A DNA stretch of 64,000 nucleotides from contig NC_088306.1 in the NCBI RefSeq assembly GCF_032854445.1, forward strand, positions 25,641,764 through 25,705,763, written 5' to 3'. Below the pieces are notes generated by a model. That model was not told the origin of the DNA and made no database searches. It saw only the letters and a list, made by a program, of their open reading frames with translations. Both the position numbers and the translations under genes were made by a program. Shown here in pieces: positions 1-12,423 of the stretch. Positions within the stretch are counted from its first letter, which is position 1. Every line of letters begins with the position of its first letter. The stretch comes from Liolophura sinensis. Lineage: Eukaryota; Mollusca; Polyplacophora; Chitonida; Chitonidae.

Positions 1-70
1 AAAATAATAGAAAAACAAGAAGAACAAAAAAAAAAAAAAAAAATAGAAAAACAAAGAAAAGAGTTCATGG

Positions 71-2455
71 TCAGAAATTAACAGATTCCATAATGAGAGA
101 TTTACTCTCTATGACGTCCTTCAGCCATTTCTCCCTGAACCTAGACTCGCCTGGTCTGAAACATAAAATTCACCAAATATGAAAATTATACATATGTACA
201 TTTTGTAAAGTAAACAAGAATGTACTAACATACAACTCATTTGTTTTTGTACCTTACTGCAATAAAATGTTAAAGGATGGAAAACAGGCTTTAAGAGTTC
301 TAAATCAGCGGTAAAAACCCAAATGACTCTGATACAATTCGGTAAAAGATATTTTATAACAGTAGCTGTGACACTACACACAGGATGTAAGCACACCTAA
401 AACCTTTTATTTTTATTGAATTATTTTATATATATTATATATTACTATATACTATATATTATGCCTTAATTTTTACTCACCGATGCACCAGTCTGTTTGT
501 TTCAAAGACATAAAAGACTTCCACTGGATATTGCTACAAAATAAGACGAAGACATTTGACATAACGGGTTAAATATATGTGTCTCTGATGCTCCAAATTT
601 TTTTACATAATGAAATAACAATGGCGTGAAGTCCTGCTTTACACAAGCACCACCCCACAGGATTAAAAAATATGCCACTTCCCCATTGTTTGGAGCTTGA
701 CTTCGCTTTAAACCTTAAACTTTATGATGAAAACCCATAGCAATTACATGTATTAATCCGTCTCCAACATAACCAAGATTCTCCTGTTTCAGTTGTTCTT
801 GGGACCTTGATAGCAATGAATGGGTTGAAAGTGCTCTCTTGTGTAGTCTTACATGAAGTTCATCCATCTATTCATATGTCACAATATGGGAAAGCTCACC
901 AGGATTTTACCAAAGGCTTTGTTTGTTAACTTCAGGCACTTTCCTACACTCAAAAAACTGATTACCGTCACATATGTCAAAAATTCTTGAGTATGACATA
1001 AACAACAATTACCCTAAATCCTCAACCTGTTCGCAAATGAAACAGCAACTTTCAGTGCAATTTATGCGCTTGATTTTGACTTGTTATTAACTTGATTTTG
1101 GAGACAAAACTACATTGGTTGGACTGGTCAGCTTCAGGGCTTCACAGAAAGTATAAATTTATCAGTATATACACAGAATAATGCGTTCAGAATATGCCTG
1201 AATGAACAAAAACAAGAATGCAAAAAAAGTTATAGAATTACAGTAATCAGTCAGTTGTAACATTACCTTGGGCTTGATCTTGGAGACTTGGAATGTAAAG
1301 TAGACACAAGCTGTAGCCCTGGGTACAGGTTTCCTGCGGGTGGGGATGCTCCAGCGGACACGGTACCTATAGCGGGTGTCAAACTCGTGTTCATCCTCAC
1401 CCAGGAATTCTATACAGTACAACCAGCTGTCCTCGTACTCCCATGTCTGAAACACAGAATTGTCATACAGCCAAACTGTGACATGTGGATGGCTTTGACA
1501 CAAAGCAGATGGGTGGACTTACCACTTCCTCTCAAGGACTGCTTTGGTGGCCAAGTAGAGAATCTACCTGAAAGTTGTGTGACAAGGGATCAAATCCTGG
1601 CCAGGTCATACCAAAGACTAAAAATGGTACTTGTTTCTGCCTCGCTTCGCGTTCAGCACTAACAGGTTTGAGCAGGGAAACAGGATGGGCTGGCACGGTG
1701 TCAGTATAATGTGGCTGGATGGGGTATCATGTCTGGTGTCTCCGGCATGATACTTCAGAGGGAGCATGGACCCGCCCTGCCACAAGAAGGCTCAAATTCA
1801 GCTTCTGTTTATCAGGCTGCTTAAATTCAGCTTCTGTTTATTAGGCTGCTTGACAGGCTGCTCAAATTCAGCTTTTGTTTATCAAGCTGCTTGACAGGTT
1901 GTCAAAATTCAGCCTCTGCTTGACAGCTAGGCTGTTCAAGTTCAAATTGTGTGTCACAAGCAGATGAAATTCAGCTTCTGAATGACATGATGCTGAAATT
2001 CATCTTCTGCTAGTCAGGCTGCTGATATTCACATCCTACTTAACAGGCTGCTCGACTGAGAGGCTGTTCAAGTTCACCTGCTTGCTTGACATAATCAGAC
2101 TAGCACTTGCTTATTCTCCATGTCAAGCTAACAGTCACCGCATGAGCCTTGACTATAATTCTACAAATACCAATGAAATAAATAAACAAGAAATAATTAT
2201 TACCTGAATATACTCCATAATCTTCTCTTGGCCTTTTTCAACAGAGAAATTTTGGATGGTTAGCCAGTTTATATCCTTGACCTCATAGTTCTCTTGTCTG
2301 CTTGTGAATGCATTATGTCTAACCATCTCCTTTTTCATGGAGTCTATTGTTTTTTCGCGTTCCAGCATTCCAATTTCCAACTTTTGTATAGCATTGTTTA
2401 TGAAATCATCCACAAGAACTTTAGCTTGTTTTTCATACTCTTCTCCGTCCATCAT
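71..2455 (-). CDS. AKAP14: A-kinase anchor protein 14 (AKAP28-like), four exons
   Basis: Minus-strand exons: 2455-2204 (exon begins at acceptor 2471), 1446-1267, 533-481 and 155-71 (TGA at 73-71). Each has AG/GT borders (donors gtaata, gtaatg, gtgagt) and the phases join, giving 189 residues from the first ATG. Residues about 9-28 (from YEKQAKVL) form an amphipathic helix of the kind that binds the RII dimer of protein kinase A. The rest carries the family's conserved blocks: INWLTIQNFSVEKG, then RYRYRVRWSIPTRRKPVPRA, and the C-terminal SRFREKWLKDVIESK. In vertebrates AKAP14 anchors PKA in ciliary axonemes. The start is uncertain because the frame stays open to the acceptor at 2471, so an upstream coding exon is possible. 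The identification is by recognition of conserved blocks, not a search. No poly(A) signal is visible before the window edge. Confidence 0.85.
481..533 (-). CDS. AKAP14: AKAP14 exon 3 (53 nt)
   Basis: This short exon has acceptor 'ttttgtag' and donor 'gtgagt'. It encodes 17 codons beginning QYPVEVFYVF plus two bases of an Arg codon, which is completed by the first base of the last exon. It is too short to stand out as an open frame and was found by phase and family similarity. Confidence 0.85.
1535..1800 (+). repeat. Degenerate SINE, second family (SINE-B)
   Basis: The segment aligns by eye with the SINE-B copies at 41361 and 42039, with matching blocks 'cgcttcgcgttcagc', 'gtcagtataatg' and 'acttcagagggagca'. 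It lies in AKAP14 intron 1 on the opposite strand and is strongly diverged. Confidence 0.5.
1790..2075. repeat. Degenerate tandem repeat, about 30-35 bp unit
   Basis: Variants of 'aaattcagcttctg' followed by 'ttatcaggctgctt' recur about eight times with uneven spacing. It lies in AKAP14 intron 1 and has no coding potential. Confidence 0.6.
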
Positions 2456-3298
2456 TTTCTGTGATTGTGATCTACAAAGAAAATAAAACCAATAAAAGCA
2501 TTACAAACAACGGTGATTAACTGATTTCATGATTACTTTTCAATACCACATATAAATTTACCCAAAATGACCATAAATTTCATCCATGACTAACTTGCTC
2601 ATCCTTCCTTATTCTGAGAGGTCTGTTGATTTTAGAAAGGTGGTTAGACGTTTGCTTGGGACATGGGATGATACTCTAATGGAAAATTGCAAAACCCCCC
2701 AAAAATATTTTGTTACATTTATTTGGCCCTCAAAATGCACTTTTGTGAATGACATTTTAGGTCATTTAGGGTACCTTAATAATAGGAGAATAGCTCAGTT
2801 AACTCTGTCAATAATTCAGCAGCTCTAAGTTATGCAATGTATAATCTATCATGAAATAATCCTGAAAGTGAACACAAGCATTTCTTATCTACAACTCAAC
2901 AGTAATGTTCAACAGACTTGATCAATGCCAAAGTAAAATTCATTCAAAAGAAAAAACACAAGACGATATATGCAAGTTACTGAAATCTAAAAACACACAT
3001 CATCGCTATATAAAGTTGCTATAAAGAAATACTTTACATTTACAGACCAATGCCACAAAACGAACAATGTTGCTAAATTCGGTGGTGACTTGAGGAATAC
3101 ATTACTGCACTATTGTAATACTATGCACTTGTGCATGAGCATTTCACGTTTATTTTACCCTCTCCAGAAATTAGGCTTTACGTTACAGCAGTCTTGACAC
3201 CATAACCCACTGTAAACAACAGCTGTGGAGGTATGAAAGGTGTTTCTTGTTGTCACACTGAACACCATTGCATTATCACACAAATCTTGTGTGTATTT

Positions 3299-3558
3299 GT
3301 TTATTTATATACTTGATTGGTGCTTTACGCCACATTCAAGAATATTTCCCTTATACCCCAGCATTATGGTGGGAGAAAACCTTGCAGAACCCAGGGGGAA
3401 CCCACGACCACCTGCAGGTTGCTGAGAGACCTTCCCACGTACGTTCGGAGAGGAAGTCAGCATGAGCTGAACTTGAACTCACAGCAACCACATTAGTGAG
3501 AGAGTCCAGAGTCATTGCGCTGTGCTGGTGTGCTATCCCCCTCGGCCATGAAGGCCCC
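3299..3558 (-). repeat. SINE-A, near full length
   Basis: Read on the minus strand it has the tRNA-like head ending in a B-box-like 'gagttcaagttcagctca', the body 'gttgcaggtggtcgtggg' (approximate), and the tail 'attcttgaatgtggcg' followed by AT-rich sequence. It matches the best-preserved copy at 56163-56433 over its length. Confidence 0.85.
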
Positions 3559-4927
3559 TCTTGTATTTTTGTGTGAAGCAGCCAAACCTCCTTCCTACCT
3601 CAAAACTGCAAACCATAGATTACTGTATTTCACTTAACTGTATTTAAAAATATACTTTCAGAAACATAAAGGCCCCAAGAATGACTGATACCTATGATGC
3701 CGGTATTTACATTTGTACACAGAAATTCAAATGACTGCAGTCACACGTGTAAATACATGTAGGCACATGTCTGTACACATAAATTACACTCTTTGTTTTG
3801 ATCCAACACGTCACATTTGATCTCGTCTGTTACACAAAGAGGGTCGCAGTGTTGAGAGAGAAGAGAGGAGAGAGTCAAGTAAAAATGAATTTTGGAGCCA
3901 TTTTAAAGTAATGATGTGGTGCCATCCAGGCCTAAACAACAAATCATGGCAAATTATTGAAGAACAATCCCATTCTAATATTATGAACAAGCTCCAGTTT
4001 GGTGTATGGAAGTGATAAAAGCTAGAAGACTTCCACTGAGCAAATGCATATGACATTTGTATACTATAAATATTTATACTACAATAAAATATATGAATCG
4101 GAATGAGAACATTTAGCATGCAGTATGCGAGACCACACACATCTGGACACACAGTACATCATACTGTACATCACAAACGTCAACAGAGCCTAGTTTTGAA
4201 TTTATGTCACCATGAAGCAGAGATCTGTATAAGCCGTGTTATTTAGTTACTGTTTGGGAGTTTTAAAGCTGAGGTTAATTTTCTTGTCACATGGTAGAAT
4301 GATTTACACCAATTCACTGACCTATCAGCTTTCCTCAATAAGCCTCTGAGAATTGACTACCAAGGGGATCAACCCAGTCTTTACAACTGTCCGCTGTTTT
4401 AAACTCCGTGTCTGCTGAACCTGTAGGCCCAAGGAAAATAGCACCTGTCCTGATGTCGATCTGCTGCATTTGTTCTTGCAGTCTCGAAAAGGAACCAAAT
4501 GTAAGTCTTGACTAGTTTTACATCTTTTACTTGAGAAATAATACCAAATCAAAATAAACAATGAAGATAAATGATGACACTTAATCTTCCATTACACACA
4601 GCCTTATTGAAGTGTCAATTATCGTGCCCAATATTTTGGACAATCTCGTCCACTAAAGATTATTTAAACTAGTTGGTAGAAAGACGCTGAATTGAGAAAT
4701 AATCTTGAATAATATAAGACCTAGAAAAAACTAGTTACCTTAAACTTGATTCGTATAAAATATCCGCAAGTAAGCCTTTTTAAAAAGTCAAGTATTTCAC
4801 ATATCAAAATATACTACGGTCAACCATTACAGGCGTCGCGTGGTTGTCATGTTTACGGCTGTCGCTTCCGCGAATCAAAGCTCTTGTCTGAAAGCAAACC
4901 GAATATTTGCTCATAAGCCTTATTTTC

Positions 4928-4932
4928 ATTGG
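4928..4932 (+). promoter_or_regulatory. Inverted CCAAT box upstream of CDC16
   Basis: An ATTGG core in 'ttcattggttgag' lies 42 bp before the CDC16 ATG. Such NF-Y-type sites are common in cell-cycle promoters. The role is inferred from position; no TATA box is seen. Confidence 0.35.
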
Positions 4933-4973
4933 TTGAGAGCTTCACGCATGCTCAATGTGTTATTTTTAGTATC

Positions 4974-7900
4974 ATGGCGGGCGAAGTGAAAGATGAAGTT
5001 TCGGGCACCACACCGCCTGCTTCAGAAGCTCTGTCGGCTAATTTCAACCTTAAAAGACTTAGAGCACTAGTGAGGAGTTACATTGACAAGGTGACTGTCA
5101 TGTTTGTATTTACCGTCATTGTTTCATAAAGGAATTATGCTACTTGTTTCTCAGCAGCCCTCTTGAATGCAACAACAACGCCATCTGATTTAGTTTAGTT
5201 TCATGTATGAATGACAGCTTTGAAGGGTGACTACATGTAGTTCTCACTGTGCTCAACATACATGTACTGATCTTGTCTGTAATCTATGTCCGTTTCTGCA
5301 TCCGATGTGTGTGAGTTTAGTAAAAGCTTCTCCATTGTTGCTTCTCGTAGATGGTTTAGGATTTAACAACTATCAGATTTGGCAAAAGCAAGCAACCTTT
5401 TTTCCGATGTTTGTTACAGTGTCTCTCCATAACTTGAAATATACCAAAACTTGACTATAGTGGTACACAAGAGTCAGAACTCAACATAAGTACTGACACT
5501 GGAAAACCATGATGAAGGGATGATAAAAAATAAAGATTAGAGCTAACAACAATCAGTTAACCATACCATCCTTTAACAGTATGACATCTATTTGAAACCA
5601 CGAACATCCGGGCATTTGCAGTTGTACTTACACCAACAGGCTTTTCTCTCGCAGAGACAAGAGTGAAAAAATAGTCTAAATAACCTGGGAGTTAATACAA
5701 AACTCTTCCTCATTGCCTCATTAATCCAAAACCAGATTTTGTTCACATTCACGATTTTTACATATGCTGTGCAGACTGTTGTGTTGTTTAACTTAATGTA
5801 ATTTCCAGTTATCATTAAGTTCTCAGAATATTATCTTGGAGTGTTATTCATTTCCCATATACCTTCTCGTTATTTTTCACCGTGTCATCTGCTAGCTGAT
5901 GCCACAAGTGATTTGCGAGTACAGTGCCAGGATGTGCGCTGTCTTGAGTATGAATAATGACAAATTGGTTTCTTGGTGACATTCGAAATTGACCTTAAGC
6001 GGCCTGTAGATATAAAATGCCAATAGTGATGTATTTTCATTTTTGTGTTTGTTATTATGTTTTTCTGCTTTCAGCATCACTATGATTCTGCTTTATTCTG
6101 GGCTGACAAATTGGTTACCTTATCAAGCGGTGAGGATAGGTGTATAACTTTTTTGCATGTTTACTGATTAATCAAATCTGTTTTCTCTTTTTACCAAGAA
6201 AAGACTCTTAACTGTACTATTTATAGTGTTAAAATGATTCTTAAGTTTGAAACTGTTATAATGCAACCCACTTTGTAAATTCTAGGAACTTTATCATCGA
6301 TTTTGAATGATAACACGTGTAAAGATGAGACTGATATTTTGTGAAATATAATTATTTGGACTATTCTGGGAAAATAGCAAAAATATGACAGGATCAATTT
6401 TAGCCTCTTTAAATGATATAAATGTTTGAGTACTATGGCCTTTGGAATGAGCATGGCCATACCTTCATTCCTTTGGGACTAAAGATTTACACGTCAAGTT
6501 GCAGGCCATCATGAAACAGTTTAATATCTAGACTTCGTTTTTTCACATTGAATTCAATCTTAGTATAAGACTTTACCATGTACAGTGGTCGATCAAGTTT
6601 GAGTGTTAGACAATTCTTGATTTTGAATAAAAATGTGGGTGTTTTTGCCCTGTTTTGGATTTCCACAGTTTTCTGGGCTATTTTGAAGACAATTTGTCAT
6701 AGAACCGAGGCATTAATTTTTGGGTTCAATTCACTGTACCTAGGGCAGTCATGACAATGAGCGTGTACATGCAGTTGAGGGAAGATGGGACATGCATCAT
6801 GATTTGTGGTTGGCATTTGTTACGATTTGCAGAAATTCTATTTGAGCGAAAAAGTAAGATTAAGATGCATTAAGATCGCAGTATCTCTGTGGCTAATACC
6901 CTAAAATAGTAGGTCTAACTGGGGCTTGTGTTGAGTCTTGTGAGCATGGCATTTCAGTGAGGCAGCACTGTAAGTAAGTTGATGGTGATGCCATTGGGAT
7001 GTTGTTGAAGGAATGTTGGAAATGATATCAAACTTTCCACTTTTTTAATTTTTCACAGAAGCAGTTGAAGACATCTATTGGTATGCCCAGACACTATTCT
7101 TGACCAAACAGTATCACAGAGCTTCTAATTTAATACGGTCCAAAAAACTGGACAAGGTAAGATGATGGTCAGTGTGAAGCACTTGTTATGTGTAACACTA
7201 AGCTTTAAGATCTAATTTAGAATGTTATAGGTTGTGTAGTAAAGGTCAGTCTGCACTTATCACATTTTGAAGGAGATTACTTTTTGGAAATTAGTCGTTG
7301 TGGGTCAAGTGTGTTGAATTTTTGAGGAACAAGTTACGGAAAATAGAACTTTCGTTTCATTATTTTAGGTGGTGCATTTTAGTTAAATTGAGCTTGATAC
7401 TTGTCGTCTTGCATTTCCTGTATACCCTGTTGATGCAAATGTTCATTAGCGGTACTTGCATCATTCTGGGGGTTTGTCAAGTAACAGACAAGACAGTGTG
7501 GTTTTGTCTCGGCTTTACCTGGCCTCATACTCACATAAACCAAACTGTCATTGTGTAAAAGTGTTAAAGTTTTGTTGTGTGTGTCATTGAATGTGGAAAG
7601 ACATACATGTACACACTTCAGTTAATGTGGATTTTTGATTTTTTCAGAGTTACATTTCGTGTCGTTATTTGGCTGCCAAATGTCATGTAAGTACTTCTAA
7701 GAGAGCAAATTTGTTACTCCCCTTACTTCAATGAATGCTTTAGGATGTAAAATGATCTTGTGGTTAATGTAGTTGGTCACACTCGCCTGAAAACAGCCTC
7801 TTTTTACCTCACAATAGCTTTTCTTCGTCTTATAAATTTTTCTACATCTGACGTGAAGAAAGGAAGCGAACAGATCATTGTTTGATTTACAGGAGTTTGC

Positions 7901-10900
7901 CAGAACTCATGAACCTCATGACATACGAAAATGAAACTACACCAGACAGTGATTGCAGTTTCTAGGTTACCTTCTATTTTTGATGTCCTGTGATATTTTC
8001 CTTTTATGCCTATTTTTATTACCGTACCTTCTCAATAATTTCAGACACATTTTTAGAAAATGTATACCATGATGTCTTGCCGGGCTGTTGTCTTAAGTCT
8101 TACCCTCTCTGTAGGGGATTACTAGTAGTTGATCAGTGACAGTAGTTCACATCAGTGAGCCTCATCAGCTTGACAAGACGGGGAGAAACACTGCCAGGTT
8201 TTGAAAAGATTTAACTTTTTGTGTTATTGGACGGCTGTTTTTTAATCATGCCAGTGTCGTTTAAAACTCTGCACACATTGGTTGACCTATATGTGCTACA
8301 AAAAACGTTTTCGGAATTTTTCGCTTGTAACATGTGGGTACAGTGCATTTGTAACATATGTATTGATTAGCTGTGTTTAAACGTCGGCCAATACAATCTC
8401 TGGTTGGATAGTCGTGACATTGTCCAAATACATGGAAATCTTGGCTTGGAATCTTATTAAGAACACCAATGTTAGTAGTTCGTGTCCATTCTTGGGACGT
8501 GGCCAGAGGCGCCTGGTGTTTGCTCCTGCTGATCAAGCCCTGTTTAAAAGCTTTAATTGCCACATTAAAAATGAAACCTGGTTCAACAGTTTTTTTCATA
8601 ATCATTACGTACATTAGCCATTTTATGTACCGATGATTCGAGAAAGGTCATTAAAAATATATTATCAGTGGGATATGTACAAGCTGTGAATTTGTAGAGT
8701 ATTTTAATCATTCTTTTTGTTGTGAGTTATCTGGTATTAATTAGTAAAACCAGTACCTGTAGCTGGTGTTGTGCATGGGATCTTGATTTTTGTAATCCAC
8801 TTACACATTTGCATATTTTGTCTCACTCATGTTCAGCTGAGGAGTTTGTCAAGATACTTCTGTTTAATTGAAGTCGAAAAAAACTGAGTAAGGTTTCCAA
8901 GGAAAGGATTTTGAGGTAGTGGGCAATGTATTTACTAAGACCGTGCCACACTCTGCATCATTCGTAACTTTTGAGCATACCTTTAGAGTGATTGGTAGGT
9001 AAATACACATGGGAATTTGATAATTCTTCCCTTTAGACATTGAACAAATGATATGTATGGTAGTCTCTCACGTCCCAGATCTGCCAGATGAAATCTACAT
9101 GGTTTGTATTCTTGTCGGGAACTGGGAAATCAGTACTTTCATCCTTTCAGTTGGATCTAACAACTTGAACATTGTTTTCTGAGCGAACTTTGTGTACATA
9201 TTCCCTGTGAAATTACTGATACCATTCACAGCAAAACATACTTCTCAGAGCTCGATATTCTCTCAAGGTCGTCTGGTATGTATATCCGTGGGTTTTGAAG
9301 GCATTTGTGTGGTAAAGTTTAAAGGCCGGTTTAGCTAATTTAGTGACATATACACATGAACGTACATGTATGACTAACTTTTTCTTGAATTCCCGGGGTA
9401 ATGTGTTGCAGACTATCTTTTTAAAATTAATCTAAAAAGAGACAATCATGTGAATATAAAGCCTAATGCACTGGGGTGTTGAATGCTTCCCTGTAAATAA
9501 TGCCACACAACCGTTGACTTTAAATATTGGATAGCACAGTTTGTAGAACACAAGCCAGAAAACAGCATGGTATGGGTTTGGGGAAGGGAAATAGCGAAGA
9601 TATATTCTCACTAGATTGGTGTTCCGGTTTCAATATTTTTATATTTTTCTGTCTTTTAAACAAGTGCTTATACTGAAAAATGATATTGTGAGTTGCTGTG
9701 TACAAGCTGTCAGGAAAGGCTGGCTTTATGGGCCAGCTGGCACGGCGATATCACCCACAGTGAGCGCTTCACAGGAGACTTCTCTGATATACTTACTTTC
9801 ATTGCGTCTCAATTAGTGTCTCTAATTATTGAGAAGGTATGGTAACAGGAAGTGTGATTGGATCTTAAGTTTTCACTGACCATAGCCTATTCAGACGAAC
9901 CAGACTGCAATGGCTGATAGACTTCATGTTAATTTTAATAAATTTTCAGCGCCAAAGGTAGAATTCTGTGACATTCATTGCCACACTTTGGAAAGTTTAT
10001 CATTAACTTTGGCGCAATCACCCAGGAGGCCCCCACCAAAGCTGTCCCTGTGAGTTCATGTCCAGCACATTCTGGCTTCCTCTCTGGCTGTACTTGGGAA
10101 GGTCTGCCAGCATACTGCGGATAGTTGTGGGTTTCCCTGGGTACTGCCTGGTTTCTTCCATCCGTAATGCTGGTTGCTGTTGTATAAGTCATATATTCTT
10201 GAGTACAGCATAAAACACCAATCAGATAAATATGTAAGTAACTAACTTTGGCAATTTTTTTCTTAATTTTCACTTAATTTTCCTCCACGTGTAAAGATTG
10301 TCTGAAATGGTATAAGTGAAAAATTCTTGAGTGTGACGAAAAAAGAAGAAAAATTATGCATGCTTGGGATTTAATGTTGTACTTAACAATTATTCAGTCA
10401 TATGACGACAAGAAAAAAAAACAAAAGTAGAGCATACATGTATGTATGTATTTGCAGTATGAGTGCAATGAATGGCAAGAGGCCCTGGACATACTGGACA
10501 TGGTACAGAATGACAACATTCCCAACCCAGGCTCAGTGCTGGAGGAGTCTCTCAACATCACAGATGTGGACAGCGGTCTGCCTCTCATGGTAAGGGCTGA
10601 TGGGTCACTCTGTATGGATGTAGACTGCAGTCTGCCTCTCATGGTAAGGGCTGATGGGTCACTCCGTATGGATGTGGACTGCGGTCTGCCTCTCGTCGTA
10701 AGGACTGATGGTCACTCTGTATGGATGTGGACAGCGGTCTGCTTCTCATGGTAAGGGCTGATGGGTCACTCCGTATGGATGTGGACTGCGGTCTGCCTCA
10801 CATGGTAAGGGCTGATGGGTCACTCTCTATGGATGTAGACTGCGGTCTGTCTCACATGGTAAGGGCTGATGGATCACTCGGTATGGATTTAGACAGCGGT

Positions 10901-12365
10901 CTGCCTCACATGGTAACAGCGGAAGCACACAAATTCTGGAAATCTTCTCGGTCGACCATCTCTGATTTTCATGAAATTTTTATCTGCAGGTACTTCACTT
11001 ATGTTAAATATGAAGGCAATGTTCTGACTGGTTTTATTGGCAGAGGCTCCACTTTTCATTCCAAGAAATTCAAAACTGAAGGAAAAGCAAAGTTCAGCTT
11101 ACATACCTACTATTGACAACATAACTTATTTTCCAGTGCCTGTAGTTATCAAAGAATGCTCATGCAAAATTTCAACCATTTGTATAAAAGCAAGACTAAG
11201 ATATTACTGTCTGAAAAAGCTAAAAAGCCAACTGCAAGAGAATACTTTAAAGAGCATCCTATAAACTGTTGGGAATATAAAAAGTACCTTTTTCATCATA
11301 CATATGTAGGTACCTGCAGTTAACATTTAAAAAATTTCAGAGATGATCAACACAGGGCCTGTCAGTGGTTTCACACAGAATGACCCTAATAGGGAATGTT
11401 CGGGGATTCTGGTGGGCTAAAGGGAGGGTGAGGGTAAGGGTAAGGGTATGGTCTTTGCTCATTCAGGTTATAACCCCATCCCTTCATAGTTGAAATATAA
11501 TCCAGAAGCTTTGCTTTACGTATTGTTTTCCAGTACAGTACATCAAGAATTTCCTGCTTCCATTCCTCTCAGGGCCATGTTGGCAATAAGTGTTAAACGA
11601 TGCTCTTTCGTGTACTCTGTCATGAAGTTCACTGCTGATCACACTAGCCTTATACCCTCATGACATGTGTCAAATATTAAGATTTTCTGATAAGAAAGTA
11701 GTCCAACTTAACCAAAAGCTGCAGAGTGGTCCTGGAAGGTTGATGATACGATCAGAATTAATAAAAAGGGTGTCATTTAAAAAGCACAACACTTCAGATA
11801 AAATACAATCAGTGACATATTTTTGAGTATGGTGTGAAACAACAATCAGTCTGTAATGTTAAAAGACAAGTCTAGACCCAAAGTAGACCAATCTATCATT
11901 CTAATACTGTCCATTGTTTTGATATTAAGGATAGAAAGGTATTTCATATTAACTGATTTCTCTTATTTTGATTTCAGATGGAAAATTCTGTAAATCTTCT
12001 CCGTGGCAAAATTTACGAGGCAATGGACAACAGGAATCTGGCTGTGGAGTGTTTCAGAGAAGCACTGCGTCAGGATGTCTACTGTTTCGAGGCCTTTGAT
12101 CTTTTAGTGAATCATCATATGTTGACAGCTCAGGAAGGTGAGTGGAGTTACGTCCCTTTACTTTGTTGAAACTCTTCTGCATGTTATGAAAAACAAAGCA
12201 TTCAAGTCGACAATGGGCACTAACATTCAACACATTTTTTCATCATATGTGTGGGCTTCGTGAAATTATGCAGTTTTTGTGTTTAGGATTTCAATTTAGA
12301 ACTCAAACTATCATGGACTCTGGTCGTAAAGGTGTGAGTAACAAATCTGGTATGTGATATATACA

Positions 12366-12423
<58 letters not shown>

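Larger units (their letters stand above)
2472..4973. other. AKAP14-CDC16 intergenic region and shared upstream area
   Basis: About 2.5 kb separates the first recognised AKAP14 exon from the CDC16 ATG. It contains one SINE-A copy (3299-3558). Near CDC16 the sequence becomes locally richer in CpG (about 4830-4880). An upstream AKAP14 leader exon may lie here but I could not place it. Confidence 0.5.

Noticed and set aside
10721-11116. 131-codon frame after CDC16 exon 5
   Set aside because: Starts inside the 54-bp array in a different frame from the exon and runs into intron; no acceptor supports it.
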